Below are positions 1 through 6,046 of a stretch of 11,975 nt of DNA, in pieces. Source of the stretch: Pseudomonadota bacterium (GTDB lineage Bacteria > Pseudomonadota > Alphaproteobacteria > Acetobacterales > Acetobacteraceae). The position numbers and the translations under genes are program-made. Each line of letters begins with the position of its first letter. The stretch's first letter is position 1. Under the pieces are notes generated by a model. That model was not told where the DNA came from. It ran no database searches and worked only from the letters and a program-made list of their open reading frames with translations. The stretch is taken from contig JAKAZJ010000015.1 of assembly GCA_021826565.1 (NCBI GenBank), positions 1 through 11,975 of the forward strand, in the 5' to 3' direction.

Positions 1-606
1 CACCGCGCCGGCTGTGGCGATGCGGGCTTGCAGCGCCGCGTGCTCGGCCGGGTACGGGCAGTCGAGGCCGCCGGCCACGACCGCGACGGTGCGGCCGGTG
101 GCGAGCGCCCCGGTATGGGCTGCGGCATCGATCCCGCGCGCCAGCCCGGAGATCACGGTGATGCCGACCTGGGCCAGATCCGCCGCCAACGTCTCCGCCA
201 CCACCACCCCGTTGGCCGTGGCATTCCGCCCGCCGACCAGCGCAACCGCGCGGGTGGCGAGGATCGCGGGATCGCCCAGGCAGGCCAGCAGCGGCGGCGC
301 GTCCGGCAGCAGCGCCAGCAAAGGCGGGTAGTCGGCGGTGCCCAGAAGCAGAAAGCGCCCGCCGAGCCGGGCCAGGCGGTCGCACTCATCGGCGGCGATT
401 TCGCGCGACGGGATGGCGGGAGGCGCCGGGCGCCCGCCCGCGCGCGCCAGGCGTGGCAACGCCTCCAGCGCCGCGGCGGCGCTGCCGTAGCGGGCCAGCA
501 GGCGGCGGTAGGCCTGGGGGCCGACGCCTTCGGTGCGGATCAGGCGCAGGTGGTCAAGCAGCACATGGTCGAGCAGCGCCTCGGCGGGCGCGGGGCGGCG
601 GCGCAT
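1..606 (-). CDS. dprA: DNA processing protein DprA, N-terminal 202 residues (runs off left edge)
   Basis: DprA (Smf) is a cytoplasmic single-strand DNA binding protein. It loads RecA onto incoming DNA during natural transformation. The open frame runs from ATG at 606 to base 1 without a stop, giving 202 residues of a protein that is usually about 300-380. Visible parts are an N-terminal helix-hairpin-helix-like segment (LIRTEGVGPQAYRRLL, 22-37), a linker with DYPPLL (92-97), then the start of the Rossmann-like domain: ALVGGRNAT (122-130), VISGLARGIDAAAH (151-164) and VAVVAGGLDCPYPAEH (174-189). These match the family motifs VGxRxAT and SGxAxGID. The usual serine of VGSRNAT is Gly here. An AGGAC Shine-Dalgarno sits 6 bases before the ATG and supports the start. 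It lies 68 bases downstream of the HEAT gene on the same strand, so it may share that transcript or use its own promoter near the palindrome at 618-629. The family assignment is secure. Whether the gene is intact cannot be seen. Confidence 0.95.
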   Translation of the reverse strand, partial: MRRRPAPAEALLDHVLLDHLRLIRTEGVGPQAYRRLLARYGSAAAALEALPRLARAGGRPAPPAIPSREIAADECDRLARLGGRFLLLGTADYPPLLALLPDAPPLLACLGDPAILATRAVALVGGRNATANGVVVAETLAADLAQVGITVISGLARGIDAAAHTGALATGRTVAVVAGGLDCPYPAEHAALQARIATAGAV

Positions 607-617
607 GGGCAGGTCCT

Positions 618-629
618 GGGTTGCAACCC
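618..629. promoter_or_regulatory. Perfect 12-bp palindrome just upstream of dprA
   Basis: GGGTTGCAACCC is its own reverse complement. The flanks CC (615-616) and GG (631-632) extend the symmetry after one mismatched base on each side. It lies 11 bases before the dprA start, directly upstream of the Shine-Dalgarno, in the 68-base gap after the HEAT gene. It has no proper loop and no T-run, so it looks more like a protein-binding dyad than a terminator. Function is inferred only. Confidence 0.4.
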
Positions 630-674
630 CGGGACAACAGCACCGGAAAGGCGAAGGAAAGGTAACCGGCGCGA

Positions 675-1628
675 TCAGCCGCCGCAGCGGCCGAGTGCCC
701 ACAGGACCGTCTTGCGTACCTCCGGATCCGCGTCGCCGGCGGCGCGGCGCAGCGCCGGGGTGGCGGCGGCGTCCGCAATCTCCCCCAACGCCGCGGCGGC
801 TTCCTTGCGGAGGTTGCTGACCGTGTCGGTCAGCGCCGTGAACAGCGCGGGCAAGGCGCGCCGGGCTCGCAGCCGCCCGAGCGAGGCGGCGGATTTCAGC
901 CGCACCTGCCAGACCGGGTCCTCCATCACCGCGATCAGCGCGCCCTCGGCCTCGGCCAGCCGGGCACGGCCGAGCGTGGCGGCGGCTTCCTCGCGCACCC
1001 GCCAATCGGTGTCGGACAGGCCCGCGACCAGGGCGGCAACGCCGGGTGCGCCGGAGCGGACGAACACCAGCGCGGCCATGGTGGCGCGGCGGACTTCGGG
1101 TTCCGGATCGGTGGCGGTCCGCATCAGGCCGGGCTGGGCGGCCTCGGCGCGCAGCCAGCCGAGCACGGCCACGGCTTCGCGGCGCACATCCGGGCAGGAA
1201 TCGGCGAGCGAGGCGGCGGCCACCGGACCGGCATCCGGGGCGGCGAGTTCGCGCAAGGCCCGCAACGCCGCGGCGCGGGCGAAGGCGGTGCCGTGTTCGG
1301 CGCGCGCGATCAGCAGCGGCGCCGCGGCTTGTTCCGAACGGGCCACGAGGCTTTCCGCGGCGGCGGCGCGGACCGCCGCGGCCGGATCGTCGAGAGCCGC
1401 GATCAGGGCGCCGGCGGCTGGCAGGCCCGGGTGCTCCTCCAGCGCGCGGGCGGCGGCGGCGCGCACATCCTCGGCCGGGTCTTGCAGGCCGGCACGCAAT
1501 AAGGATTCGGCCTCGGGTGCTGCGGTTTCCGCCAGCGCCAGCATGGCGACGCGGCGAATTCCGGGATCGGCGCTGGCGGCACGCCGGGCAAGATCTTCGA
1601 GATCGTCTTCCAGATCGAACAGGGACAT
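675..1628 (-). CDS. HEAT-repeat protein (PBS-lyase HEAT-like repeats)
   Basis: This 317-residue protein is built almost entirely of about ten helical repeats of roughly 31 residues. Each has the pattern D-x-x-x-x-V/I-R-x-x-A-x-x-A-L. Examples are DPGIRRVAMLAL, DPAEDVRAAAARAL, DPAAAVRAAAAESL, CPDVRREAVAVLGWL, DPEPEVRRATMAAL, DTDWRVREEAAATLGR, DPVWQVRLKSAASLGR, DTVSNLRKEAAAALGE and DADPEVRKTVLWALGR. There is no signal peptide or membrane segment, so it is probably a cytoplasmic scaffold or assembly factor. The start ATG lies 3 bases after the ferredoxin stop codon. It has no good Shine-Dalgarno, so translation is probably coupled to the ferredoxin. Such repeats mediate protein contacts and do not specify a reaction. 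Its position at the end of the flavoprotein-ferredoxin operon suggests it helps assemble or hold that complex, which is inference. The fold call is firm and the role is open. Confidence 0.88.
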   Translation of the reverse strand: MSLFDLEDDLEDLARRAASADPGIRRVAMLALAETAAPEAESLLRAGLQDPAEDVRAAAARALEEHPGLPAAGALIAALDDPAAAVRAAAAESLVARSEQAAAPLLIARAEHGTAFARAAALRALRELAAPDAGPVAAASLADSCPDVRREAVAVLGWLRAEAAQPGLMRTATDPEPEVRRATMAALVFVRSGAPGVAALVAGLSDTDWRVREEAAATLGRARLAEAEGALIAVMEDPVWQVRLKSAASLGRLRARRALPALFTALTDTVSNLRKEAAAALGEIADAAATPALRRAAGDADPEVRKTVLWALGRCGG

Positions 1629-1631
1629 GAT

Positions 1632-1865
1632 CTAGCGCAGCAGGTAAGGGATGTTGACGGTGACGGCGCCGGTCGGACAATCGACCTCGCAGGGCATGCA
1701 GTACCAGCACTCGTCGTATTTCATGTAGGCGGCGCCCCTCACCAGATCGATCGCCAGCACGTCCAGCGGGCAGACATCCACGCAGACGGTGCAGCCCTTG
1801 GCGGCGATGCATTTCGCGTCATCGACCACCACGGGCACGCTGGTGGCATGGGTAGCGAGCGGCAT
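1632..1865 (-). CDS. AprB-like dicluster 4Fe-4S ferredoxin
   Basis: This is a 77-residue cytoplasmic electron carrier with two cysteine sets for two [4Fe-4S] clusters. The first is C19-x5-C25-x2-C28-x3-C32-P and the second is C53-x2-C56-x2-C59-x3-C63-P. The second motif, DECWYCMPCEVDCPTGA (51-67), closely resembles the beta subunit of adenylylsulfate reductase (AprB, DECWxCxxCxxxCPxGA). The widened first motif also fits AprB-type proteins better than ordinary bacterial ferredoxins. The protein is only about half the length of true AprB and lacks the long C-terminal tail that wraps AprA. A GAAGGA ribosome site overlaps the upstream flavoprotein stop and sits 9 bases before the ATG. It lies 14 bases after the flavoprotein gene and 3 bases before the HEAT gene. 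It most likely passes electrons to or from the flavoprotein. I would not call it true AprB, and sulfate reduction is not implied. Confidence 0.92.
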   Translation of the reverse strand: MPLATHATSVPVVVDDAKCIAAKGCTVCVDVCPLDVLAIDLVRGAAYMKYDECWYCMPCEVDCPTGAVTVNIPYLLR

Positions 1866-1879
1866 GGGTCTGGGTCCTT

Positions 1880-3610
1880 CTATTCGGCGGCTTCCGCCGG
1901 GACGATGCGCAGGCGCTGATAGGCGGTCATTTCGGTGGCATCGACCGGGACCACGTAGGGATCGATCGCGCGTTTGCGATGCGCCATGGTGCCGTCCGCG
2001 TCTTTGTACAGCATCGTGTGGCAGAACCAGTCATCGTTGTCGGTGTCCGGGTGGTCGATGCGGTAGTGATAGAAGCCCCAGCGGCTTTCGGTGCGATACA
2101 AGGACGCCGCCGCGGCCATGTCGGCGCAATCCAGGATCGATTGGGCTTCCAGTGCGCGCAGCAACTCGTGCGGGTCGCGCGCGACCAGGGCGGAGACGTC
2201 GTCGCGGATCTCGGCAAAGCGCTCCTGCGCAAGGCGCATCTTGGCGGTGATTTTTGGCGGGGCCAGATAGTCGTTGACCAGGCGGCGGGTCTTGTATTCC
2301 AGCTCGTGCGGGGTGATGCCGTCGCTGCGGCGGGTCGGTGCCAGCACGCGGTCCTGTTCGGCGGCGATCGCGTCGGCGTCCGCGTCCGGCAGATCGACCT
2401 CGGCGCAGAACGCGGCGGCTTCGGCCCCGGCGATGGCGCCGTTCACGAACGCGCCCAGCATGTAGTTGTGCGGGACGCTGGCCATGTCGCCGGCGGCATA
2501 CAAGCCTGGCACCGTGGTCCGGGCGCGCTCATCGACCCACACGCCGGACGCGCTATGGCCGGCGCAGAAGCCGATCTCGGAGATATGCATCTCCACCATG
2601 CGATTGCGGTAGTCGGTGCCGCGACCGGCGTGAAAGCGCCCGCGCGATGGCCGTTCGTTGCTGTGCAGGATGGTTTCGATCTCCGCCACGGTTTCCGGCG
2701 CCAGATGGGTCATGTTCAGGAATACCGGGCCGTTGCCGCTTTGCAGCTCGCGCCAGAACTCCAGCATCATCTGGCCCGACCAGTAGTCGCATTCGATGAA
2801 GCGCTGGCCCTTGTTGTTGGCCGTGTAGCCGCCGAACGGGCCGGTCACATAGGCGCAGGACGGGCCGTTGTAGTCCTTGATCAGCGGGTTGATCTGGTAG
2901 CATTCCAGGTTCGCGAGCTCGGCGCCGGCATGATAGGCCATGGCGTGACCGTCGCCGCAGTTGGCGGCGTTTTCATAGGTGCCGAACAAATAGCCGGAGG
3001 ACGGCAGCCCCAGCCGCCCGGCGGCGCCGCAGGCCAGGATGACGGTCTTGGCACGGATCACCAGGAAGTCGCTGGTCCGCGTGTTGACGCCGATGGCTCC
3101 GGCAATGCGTCCGTCGGCGGCGCGCAGCAGGCGGGTTGCCATGTAGCGGTTGATGACGCCCACGCGGAGCCGGCGCAGCTGGCGATACAGCACCTTCTTC
3201 ACGTGATGGCCCTGCGGCATCGGCAGGACATAGGTGCCCATGTGATGCACCTTGCGTACGGCGTAGTCGCCGGCGCCGTCCTTCTCGAATTTTACATCCA
3301 GCTTGTCCAACGTGCGGATCATGTCGTAGCTGCCGGTGGCGTACGCCCATAGTGCCTTCTGGTGCACGATCCCGTCGTTGGCGATGGTGATTTCCTTCAC
3401 GTATTGCTCGGGCGTCGCATAGCCGGGGATCACCGCGTTGTTCAGCCCGTCCATGCCCATCGAGATCGCGCCCGAGCGTTTGACGTTGGCTTTCTCCAGC
3501 AGCACCACCCGCAGGTTGGGATTGGCTTCCTTGGCGCGGATCGCGGCCATCGGACCGCCGGTGCCGCCGCCGATCACCAGCACGTCGGCGTCAATGGTTT
3601 CGGTCGTCAT
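1880..3610 (-). CDS. AprA-like FAD flavoprotein (fumarate reductase/succinate dehydrogenase flavoprotein family)
   Basis: This 576-residue protein is the probable catalytic subunit. The N-terminal dinucleotide-binding motif is DVLVIGGGTGG (9-19), followed by the ribose-binding acid in VVLLEKANVKRSGA (35-48). Next are CGDGHAMAYHAGAE (218-231), a stretch containing CYQINPLIKDYNGP, and the family's C-terminal FAD motif GLYAAGD (369-375). The remainder is a helical domain. EKANxKRSGA and NPLxKDYNGP are hallmarks of the AprA branch rather than SdhA or FrdA. At 576 residues it is shorter than dissimilatory AprA (over 600), and its partner ferredoxin is a minimal AprB. ATG at 3610 is chosen because it starts right at the FAD motif, has GGAG 8 bases upstream and overlaps the DUF971 stop as ATGA. 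The frame stays open upstream to 3982, but that part has no domain content. The substrate is unknown; a sulfur compound or other small oxidisable substrate is a guess from the AprA resemblance. Confidence 0.9.
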   Translation of the reverse strand: MTTETIDADVLVIGGGTGGPMAAIRAKEANPNLRVVLLEKANVKRSGAISMGMDGLNNAVIPGYATPEQYVKEITIANDGIVHQKALWAYATGSYDMIRTLDKLDVKFEKDGAGDYAVRKVHHMGTYVLPMPQGHHVKKVLYRQLRRLRVGVINRYMATRLLRAADGRIAGAIGVNTRTSDFLVIRAKTVILACGAAGRLGLPSSGYLFGTYENAANCGDGHAMAYHAGAELANLECYQINPLIKDYNGPSCAYVTGPFGGYTANNKGQRFIECDYWSGQMMLEFWRELQSGNGPVFLNMTHLAPETVAEIETILHSNERPSRGRFHAGRGTDYRNRMVEMHISEIGFCAGHSASGVWVDERARTTVPGLYAAGDMASVPHNYMLGAFVNGAIAGAEAAAFCAEVDLPDADADAIAAEQDRVLAPTRRSDGITPHELEYKTRRLVNDYLAPPKITAKMRLAQERFAEIRDDVSALVARDPHELLRALEAQSILDCADMAAAASLYRTESRWGFYHYRIDHPDTDNDDWFCHTMLYKDADGTMAHRKRAIDPYVVPVDATEMTAYQRLRIVPAEAAE

Positions 3611-3921
3611 GGGGTGGTCTCCGCGGCGAGTTGGGCCAGGTAGGCGAACGGGAAAACACCGCGCGCATGTCCGTCCGAAAATCCCAGATTCAGCGCGTAG
3701 CCGCCGATCGGAACGGCGGAGGCCAGGCGGAGATCCGGGGCGGGCGCGGCGAGGGTGCCGGTGATGCGGGCGGCGGCGCAGGCGGCGCAGCGACAGGCGG
3801 CGCGCAAATGCGTGGCGCGGAGGGTCACGTCGTGCCCGCCCCGCCGCAGCACCAGCGCCGCGCCGCCGGAGCCGATCAGGACATGCTCCGGCGGTGCTGG
3901 GGAGGCGAGGTGCAGGCTCAT
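3607..3921 (-). CDS. DUF971 protein (gamma-butyrobetaine hydroxylase-like N-terminal domain)
   Basis: This 104-residue, single-domain protein contains LRAACRCAAC (39-48) and GYALNLGFSDGHARGVFPF (74-92), the conserved parts of DUF971. Cys43, Cys45, Cys48 and His85 have the C-x-C-x2-C...H arrangement of the zinc site in the N-terminal domain of gamma-butyrobetaine hydroxylase, so zinc binding is expected. In bacteria this domain is often seen alone or joined to Mrp/ApbC-type Fe-S carrier ATPases. That makes an Fe-S cluster assembly or maturation role plausible for a gene next to a dicluster ferredoxin, though this is inference. The stop overlaps the flavoprotein start by four bases (ATGA), indicating translational coupling. 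It begins 61 bases after the binding-protein stop. That gap contains a GC palindrome (CCGGCGCCGG, 3966-3975) and an AAGGGA-like ribosome site. No catalytic oxygenase domain is present. Confidence 0.87.
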   Translation of the reverse strand: MSLHLASPAPPEHVLIGSGGAALVLRRGGHDVTLRATHLRAACRCAACAAARITGTLAAPAPDLRLASAVPIGGYALNLGFSDGHARGVFPFAYLAQLAAETTP

Positions 3922-3982
3922 GCGGTGCGTCCCTTACGATAGGTGGACAGTGTGACAGAGCCTGACCGGCGCCGGCGAGCAA

Positions 3983-5410
3983 CTAGTTGCGCTGTACGGC
4001 GGTACCCCCTGTCATGGACATCGACATGCCGTGCATTCCCGCCATCTCCACCGCCATTGCGGCGTCGCCGCCGACCGCCTGGGCGAGCGTTGCCACCTTG
4101 GCCCCTTTCGCCGCGCGCGCGGCTTCGCCCTGGGTCATGAAGGCAACCATCCCCTGGCCGGGAAGGGTCACGTAATAGGCGTCCTGCGCGAACAGCTTGA
4201 GGCCGGTGTCGTGGTCATAGACATAGGCGGCGTTGATCGCGGTCTTGGCCGCCGTGGCCGCGCGGAGTGCGCCGAACAGTGCGGCGACCGAGGCTTCTTT
4301 GGCGACGCTCTTGCCCGCAATCCAGAGCTCCGGTGGCAGGGTGACGTTCCGCTTCGGATTATACGGCTTGGACGCAAGCGCCGCGGCGTAATTCAGGCCC
4401 AGGTCATGATACGCCGCCTGCATGAAGCTCGGGTTGACCCAGGCGTTCATGTCGAGTGGCGGGATATGCGCGTATTTCGCCAGGATGCCGTGGTCAAAAG
4501 TCAGCGTCTTGACCCAGAGCGGCTTGAAGGTGGGATCGGCATGCAGATACCCGCCCTGGCTGAAATAGAGATACAGGACCTCTTTCGGGATCATGGTCCA
4601 TTTCGACATCAGCGCGGCCGCGCGCTGCGGGTCCGCCTTGATCCAGCGCTGTGCGGCGATCAGCGCCTTGATATAGGCCGTCACGATCGCGGGATATTTG
4701 TCGGCGAACGCCTTGGTGACGACGATGCCGTGCAGATACGGGATCTTGGTGGAGGCGCCGGAATAGATCATCCGCCCGGAGCCCTTGTACTCCATGAACT
4801 CGGAGATCGGGCAGAAATCGGCATGGGCGGCGATCTTCTGCGTGGCGATCGAAGCGATGCCGACCATCGGATCCTGGTTGACGATCTGGAACTTGTCGAT
4901 CGGAATGTGCTGGTCCTGCGCCATCTCGAACAGCATCCCCCAGGCGGCGGAGCCGATCGGCACCGAGATGGCCTTGCCTTCGAGATCGCGCACGCTTTTT
5001 ACCGGCGAATCCGCCGGCACCACGATCCCGTTGCCGGCGCCGGTGAGGTTGTAGTTGGTCAGTGCGATCAAATAGGAGCGTTCTTTCGCGGTCGCCTGGA
5101 ATCGGGCGCCGTTGACCACCAGCGGGTAATCACCCATCACGCCGAAATCCAGCTTGCGCGCCAGCATCATCTGCGTGATCGGCGCGCCGGAGGAATAATC
5201 GCTCCATTCCACATCGTATTTGACGCCGGCGTATTTCCCGCTGTGGGGCAGGTATTTCTGCAACAGCTTCAGATGCATCACCGCGACCCCGGCGGGGTAG
5301 GTGTCGGTGCACATGGTCTGATGGCCGATGCGGATGTCGATGGTCTTGGCCAGCGCCGGCGCGAGCGGCGCGGCGAGCAGGCCAAGGGCAAGGGCGGCGC
5401 GACGCAGCAT
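3983..5410 (-). CDS. Periplasmic substrate-binding protein (NMT1/SsuA-like) with C-terminal NosL-like domain and Met/His-rich tail
   Basis: This 475-residue exported protein starts with MLRRAALALGLLAAPLAPALA, a Sec signal peptide with probable cleavage after residue 21. Residues 22 to about 350 look like a solute-binding protein of the nitrate/sulfonate/taurine (NMT1) type: DYSSGAPITQMMLARKLDFG, then VPADSPVKSVRDLEGKAISV, then a C-terminal lobe. Residues about 361-448 resemble NosL copper-binding lipoproteins: WIAGK (363-367), AYVYDHDTG (395-403), DAYYV, then GMVAFMTQGEAARAAKGAKV. A tail with six methionines and one histidine follows (452-466, MAGMHGMSMSM), as in copper sites. The start is fixed by the signal peptide and by GGAGG 7 bases upstream; frame upstream of 5410 is noncoding. 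It heads the operon with the DUF971, flavoprotein, ferredoxin and HEAT genes. No permease or ATPase gene is nearby, so its transporter is elsewhere or it works as a periplasmic binding protein. The ligand is unknown. The NosL reading rests on motif recall. Confidence 0.85.
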   Translation of the reverse strand: MLRRAALALGLLAAPLAPALAKTIDIRIGHQTMCTDTYPAGVAVMHLKLLQKYLPHSGKYAGVKYDVEWSDYSSGAPITQMMLARKLDFGVMGDYPLVVNGARFQATAKERSYLIALTNYNLTGAGNGIVVPADSPVKSVRDLEGKAISVPIGSAAWGMLFEMAQDQHIPIDKFQIVNQDPMVGIASIATQKIAAHADFCPISEFMEYKGSGRMIYSGASTKIPYLHGIVVTKAFADKYPAIVTAYIKALIAAQRWIKADPQRAAALMSKWTMIPKEVLYLYFSQGGYLHADPTFKPLWVKTLTFDHGILAKYAHIPPLDMNAWVNPSFMQAAYHDLGLNYAAALASKPYNPKRNVTLPPELWIAGKSVAKEASVAALFGALRAATAAKTAINAAYVYDHDTGLKLFAQDAYYVTLPGQGMVAFMTQGEAARAAKGAKVATLAQAVGGDAAMAVEMAGMHGMSMSMTGGTAVQRN

Positions 5411-5440
5411 GGGGGAACCTCCGCGTAAGGGGTGCCAGTG

Positions 5441-5464
5441 CCGCCGGTCCCGATGGACCGGCGG
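5441..5464 (-). promoter_or_regulatory. Strong 10-bp hairpin in the leader of the binding-protein operon
   Basis: CCGCCGGTCC and GGACCGGCGG are perfect reverse complements separated by four bases (CGAT). On the transcript the hairpin would end 30 bases before the start codon at 5410 and about 20 bases before the GGAGG ribosome site. There is no T-run on either strand, so it is not a standard intrinsic terminator. GTGCCA occurs on both sides (5432-5437 and 5468-5473). Possible roles are a 5'-UTR stabiliser, an attenuator part or an operator. The rest of 5411-5581 shows no gene, only a weaker GGCAA/TTGCC hairpin at 5552-5565. Confidence 0.5.
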
Positions 5465-5581
5465 TCGTGCCATGCGCGCTGCGTGTTCCTGTCCCGAGTG
5501 GTCAGGGTGGGGGGCGGTGCCGGGCGGAGGCAAGGAGAAGCAACCGGGGTTGGCAATTCCTTGCCGCGGGGCGGGCGCCGC

Positions 5582-5980
5582 CTAACCCATGGTCTGGACC
5601 GCCTCCGGCGCGATCTCGATCGTGATCCGCACCTCGCCGGGCTGGCGGAACGGATAGCGATCCTTGCCCATGTACTTCTTCGCCAGCGCGTCGATATGCG
5701 CGTCCGCCCCGTCCTCGGTCACGCGCGCCACCTGGCCGCGGATCTGGATGTAGCGATACGCATTGTCGGGATCGAGGATCGACAGCGCCACCTTCGCCCC
5801 TTCCTTCATCGTGCGCGCCTTCACCCGCCCGCGCGCGGTGTTCACGCGGATCATGCCGCCGGTGTGGTCGAACCAGACCGGCGTGACCTGGGGCGAGCCG
5901 TCGGCAAGGATGGTGGCCAGATGGGCGAAGGCTTTCTTCTGGTCCAGCAGGTCCAGGAAGGCGGCGGGGATGTCGGCCAT
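5582..5980 (-). CDS. PPOX-family flavin/F420-binding oxidoreductase
   Basis: This 132-residue protein has the split-barrel fold of the pyridoxamine 5'-phosphate oxidase family, as seen in small flavin- or F420-dependent enzymes. Visible parts are AFAHLATILADGSPQVTPVWF (17-37 region, the first strands), an IRVNTARGRVKARTM stretch typical of cofactor-binding strands, VALSILDPDNAYRYIQIRG (the second half-barrel) and a C-terminal KKYMGKDRYPFRQPGEVRI segment. The length is usual for the group. It has no signal peptide and is probably cytoplasmic. The start ATG at 5980 has GGAG 9 bases upstream. It is divergent from the dehydratase gene, with 66 bases between the starts, and upstream of the binding-protein gene by 171 bases. 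The cofactor (FMN, F420 or haem-related) cannot be decided from the sequence. The substrate is unknown. Confidence 0.85.
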   Translation of the reverse strand: MADIPAAFLDLLDQKKAFAHLATILADGSPQVTPVWFDHTGGMIRVNTARGRVKARTMKEGAKVALSILDPDNAYRYIQIRGQVARVTEDGADAHIDALAKKYMGKDRYPFRQPGEVRITIEIAPEAVQTMG

Positions 5981-6002
5981 GGGGGAATGCTCCGAACGGG
6001 TG

Positions 6003-6016
6003 GGGCAAAATTGCCC
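6003..6016. promoter_or_regulatory. Dyad in the divergent promoter region
   Basis: GGGCAA-AA-TTGCCC forms two perfect 6-base arms with a 2-base spacer, midway between the divergent PPOX (5980) and dehydratase (6047) starts. The right arm coincides with the candidate -35 box of the dehydratase promoter, so a bound regulator would cover that promoter. No regulator gene is visible in the window. Confidence 0.35.
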
Positions 6017-6039
6017 TCCCCGTGCCCCCGTCCTACCAT
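6011..6039 (+). promoter_or_regulatory. Candidate sigma-70-type promoter for the dehydratase gene
   Basis: TTGCCC (6011-6016) and TACCAT (6034-6039) are separated by exactly 17 bases, with 4 of 6 matches to each consensus box. The predicted transcript start falls at about 6046-6047, on the start codon. There is also no Shine-Dalgarno before this ATG, so the mRNA may be leaderless. The prediction comes from sequence alone. Confidence 0.4.
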
Positions 6040-6046
6040 CCCGCCC

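Noticed and set aside
28..1635. Long plus-strand open frame over dprA and the HEAT gene
   Set aside because: The translation is Arg/Ala-rich without domains, and the minus strand carries recognisable DprA and HEAT proteins. This is the usual antisense open frame of GC-rich DNA.
3966..3975. CCGGCGCCGG palindrome between the binding-protein and DUF971 genes as a terminator
   Set aside because: It has no loop and no T-run. Such GC palindromes are common by chance in this DNA.
3611..3982. N-terminal extension of the flavoprotein
   Set aside because: It covers DUF971 in another frame and has no domain content. The FAD motif and a ribosome site place the start at 3610.
5411..5533. N-terminal extension of the binding protein
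   Set aside because: It would place residues before a clear signal peptide and has no ribosome site.
5552..5565. GGCAA/TTGCC hairpin as the PPOX terminator
   Set aside because: The stem is only 5 bp with no T-run, so it is too weak to call.
5432..6046. Open frame continuing upstream of the dehydratase
   Set aside because: It runs antisense to PPOX and lacks homology. The family N-terminus starts at 6047.
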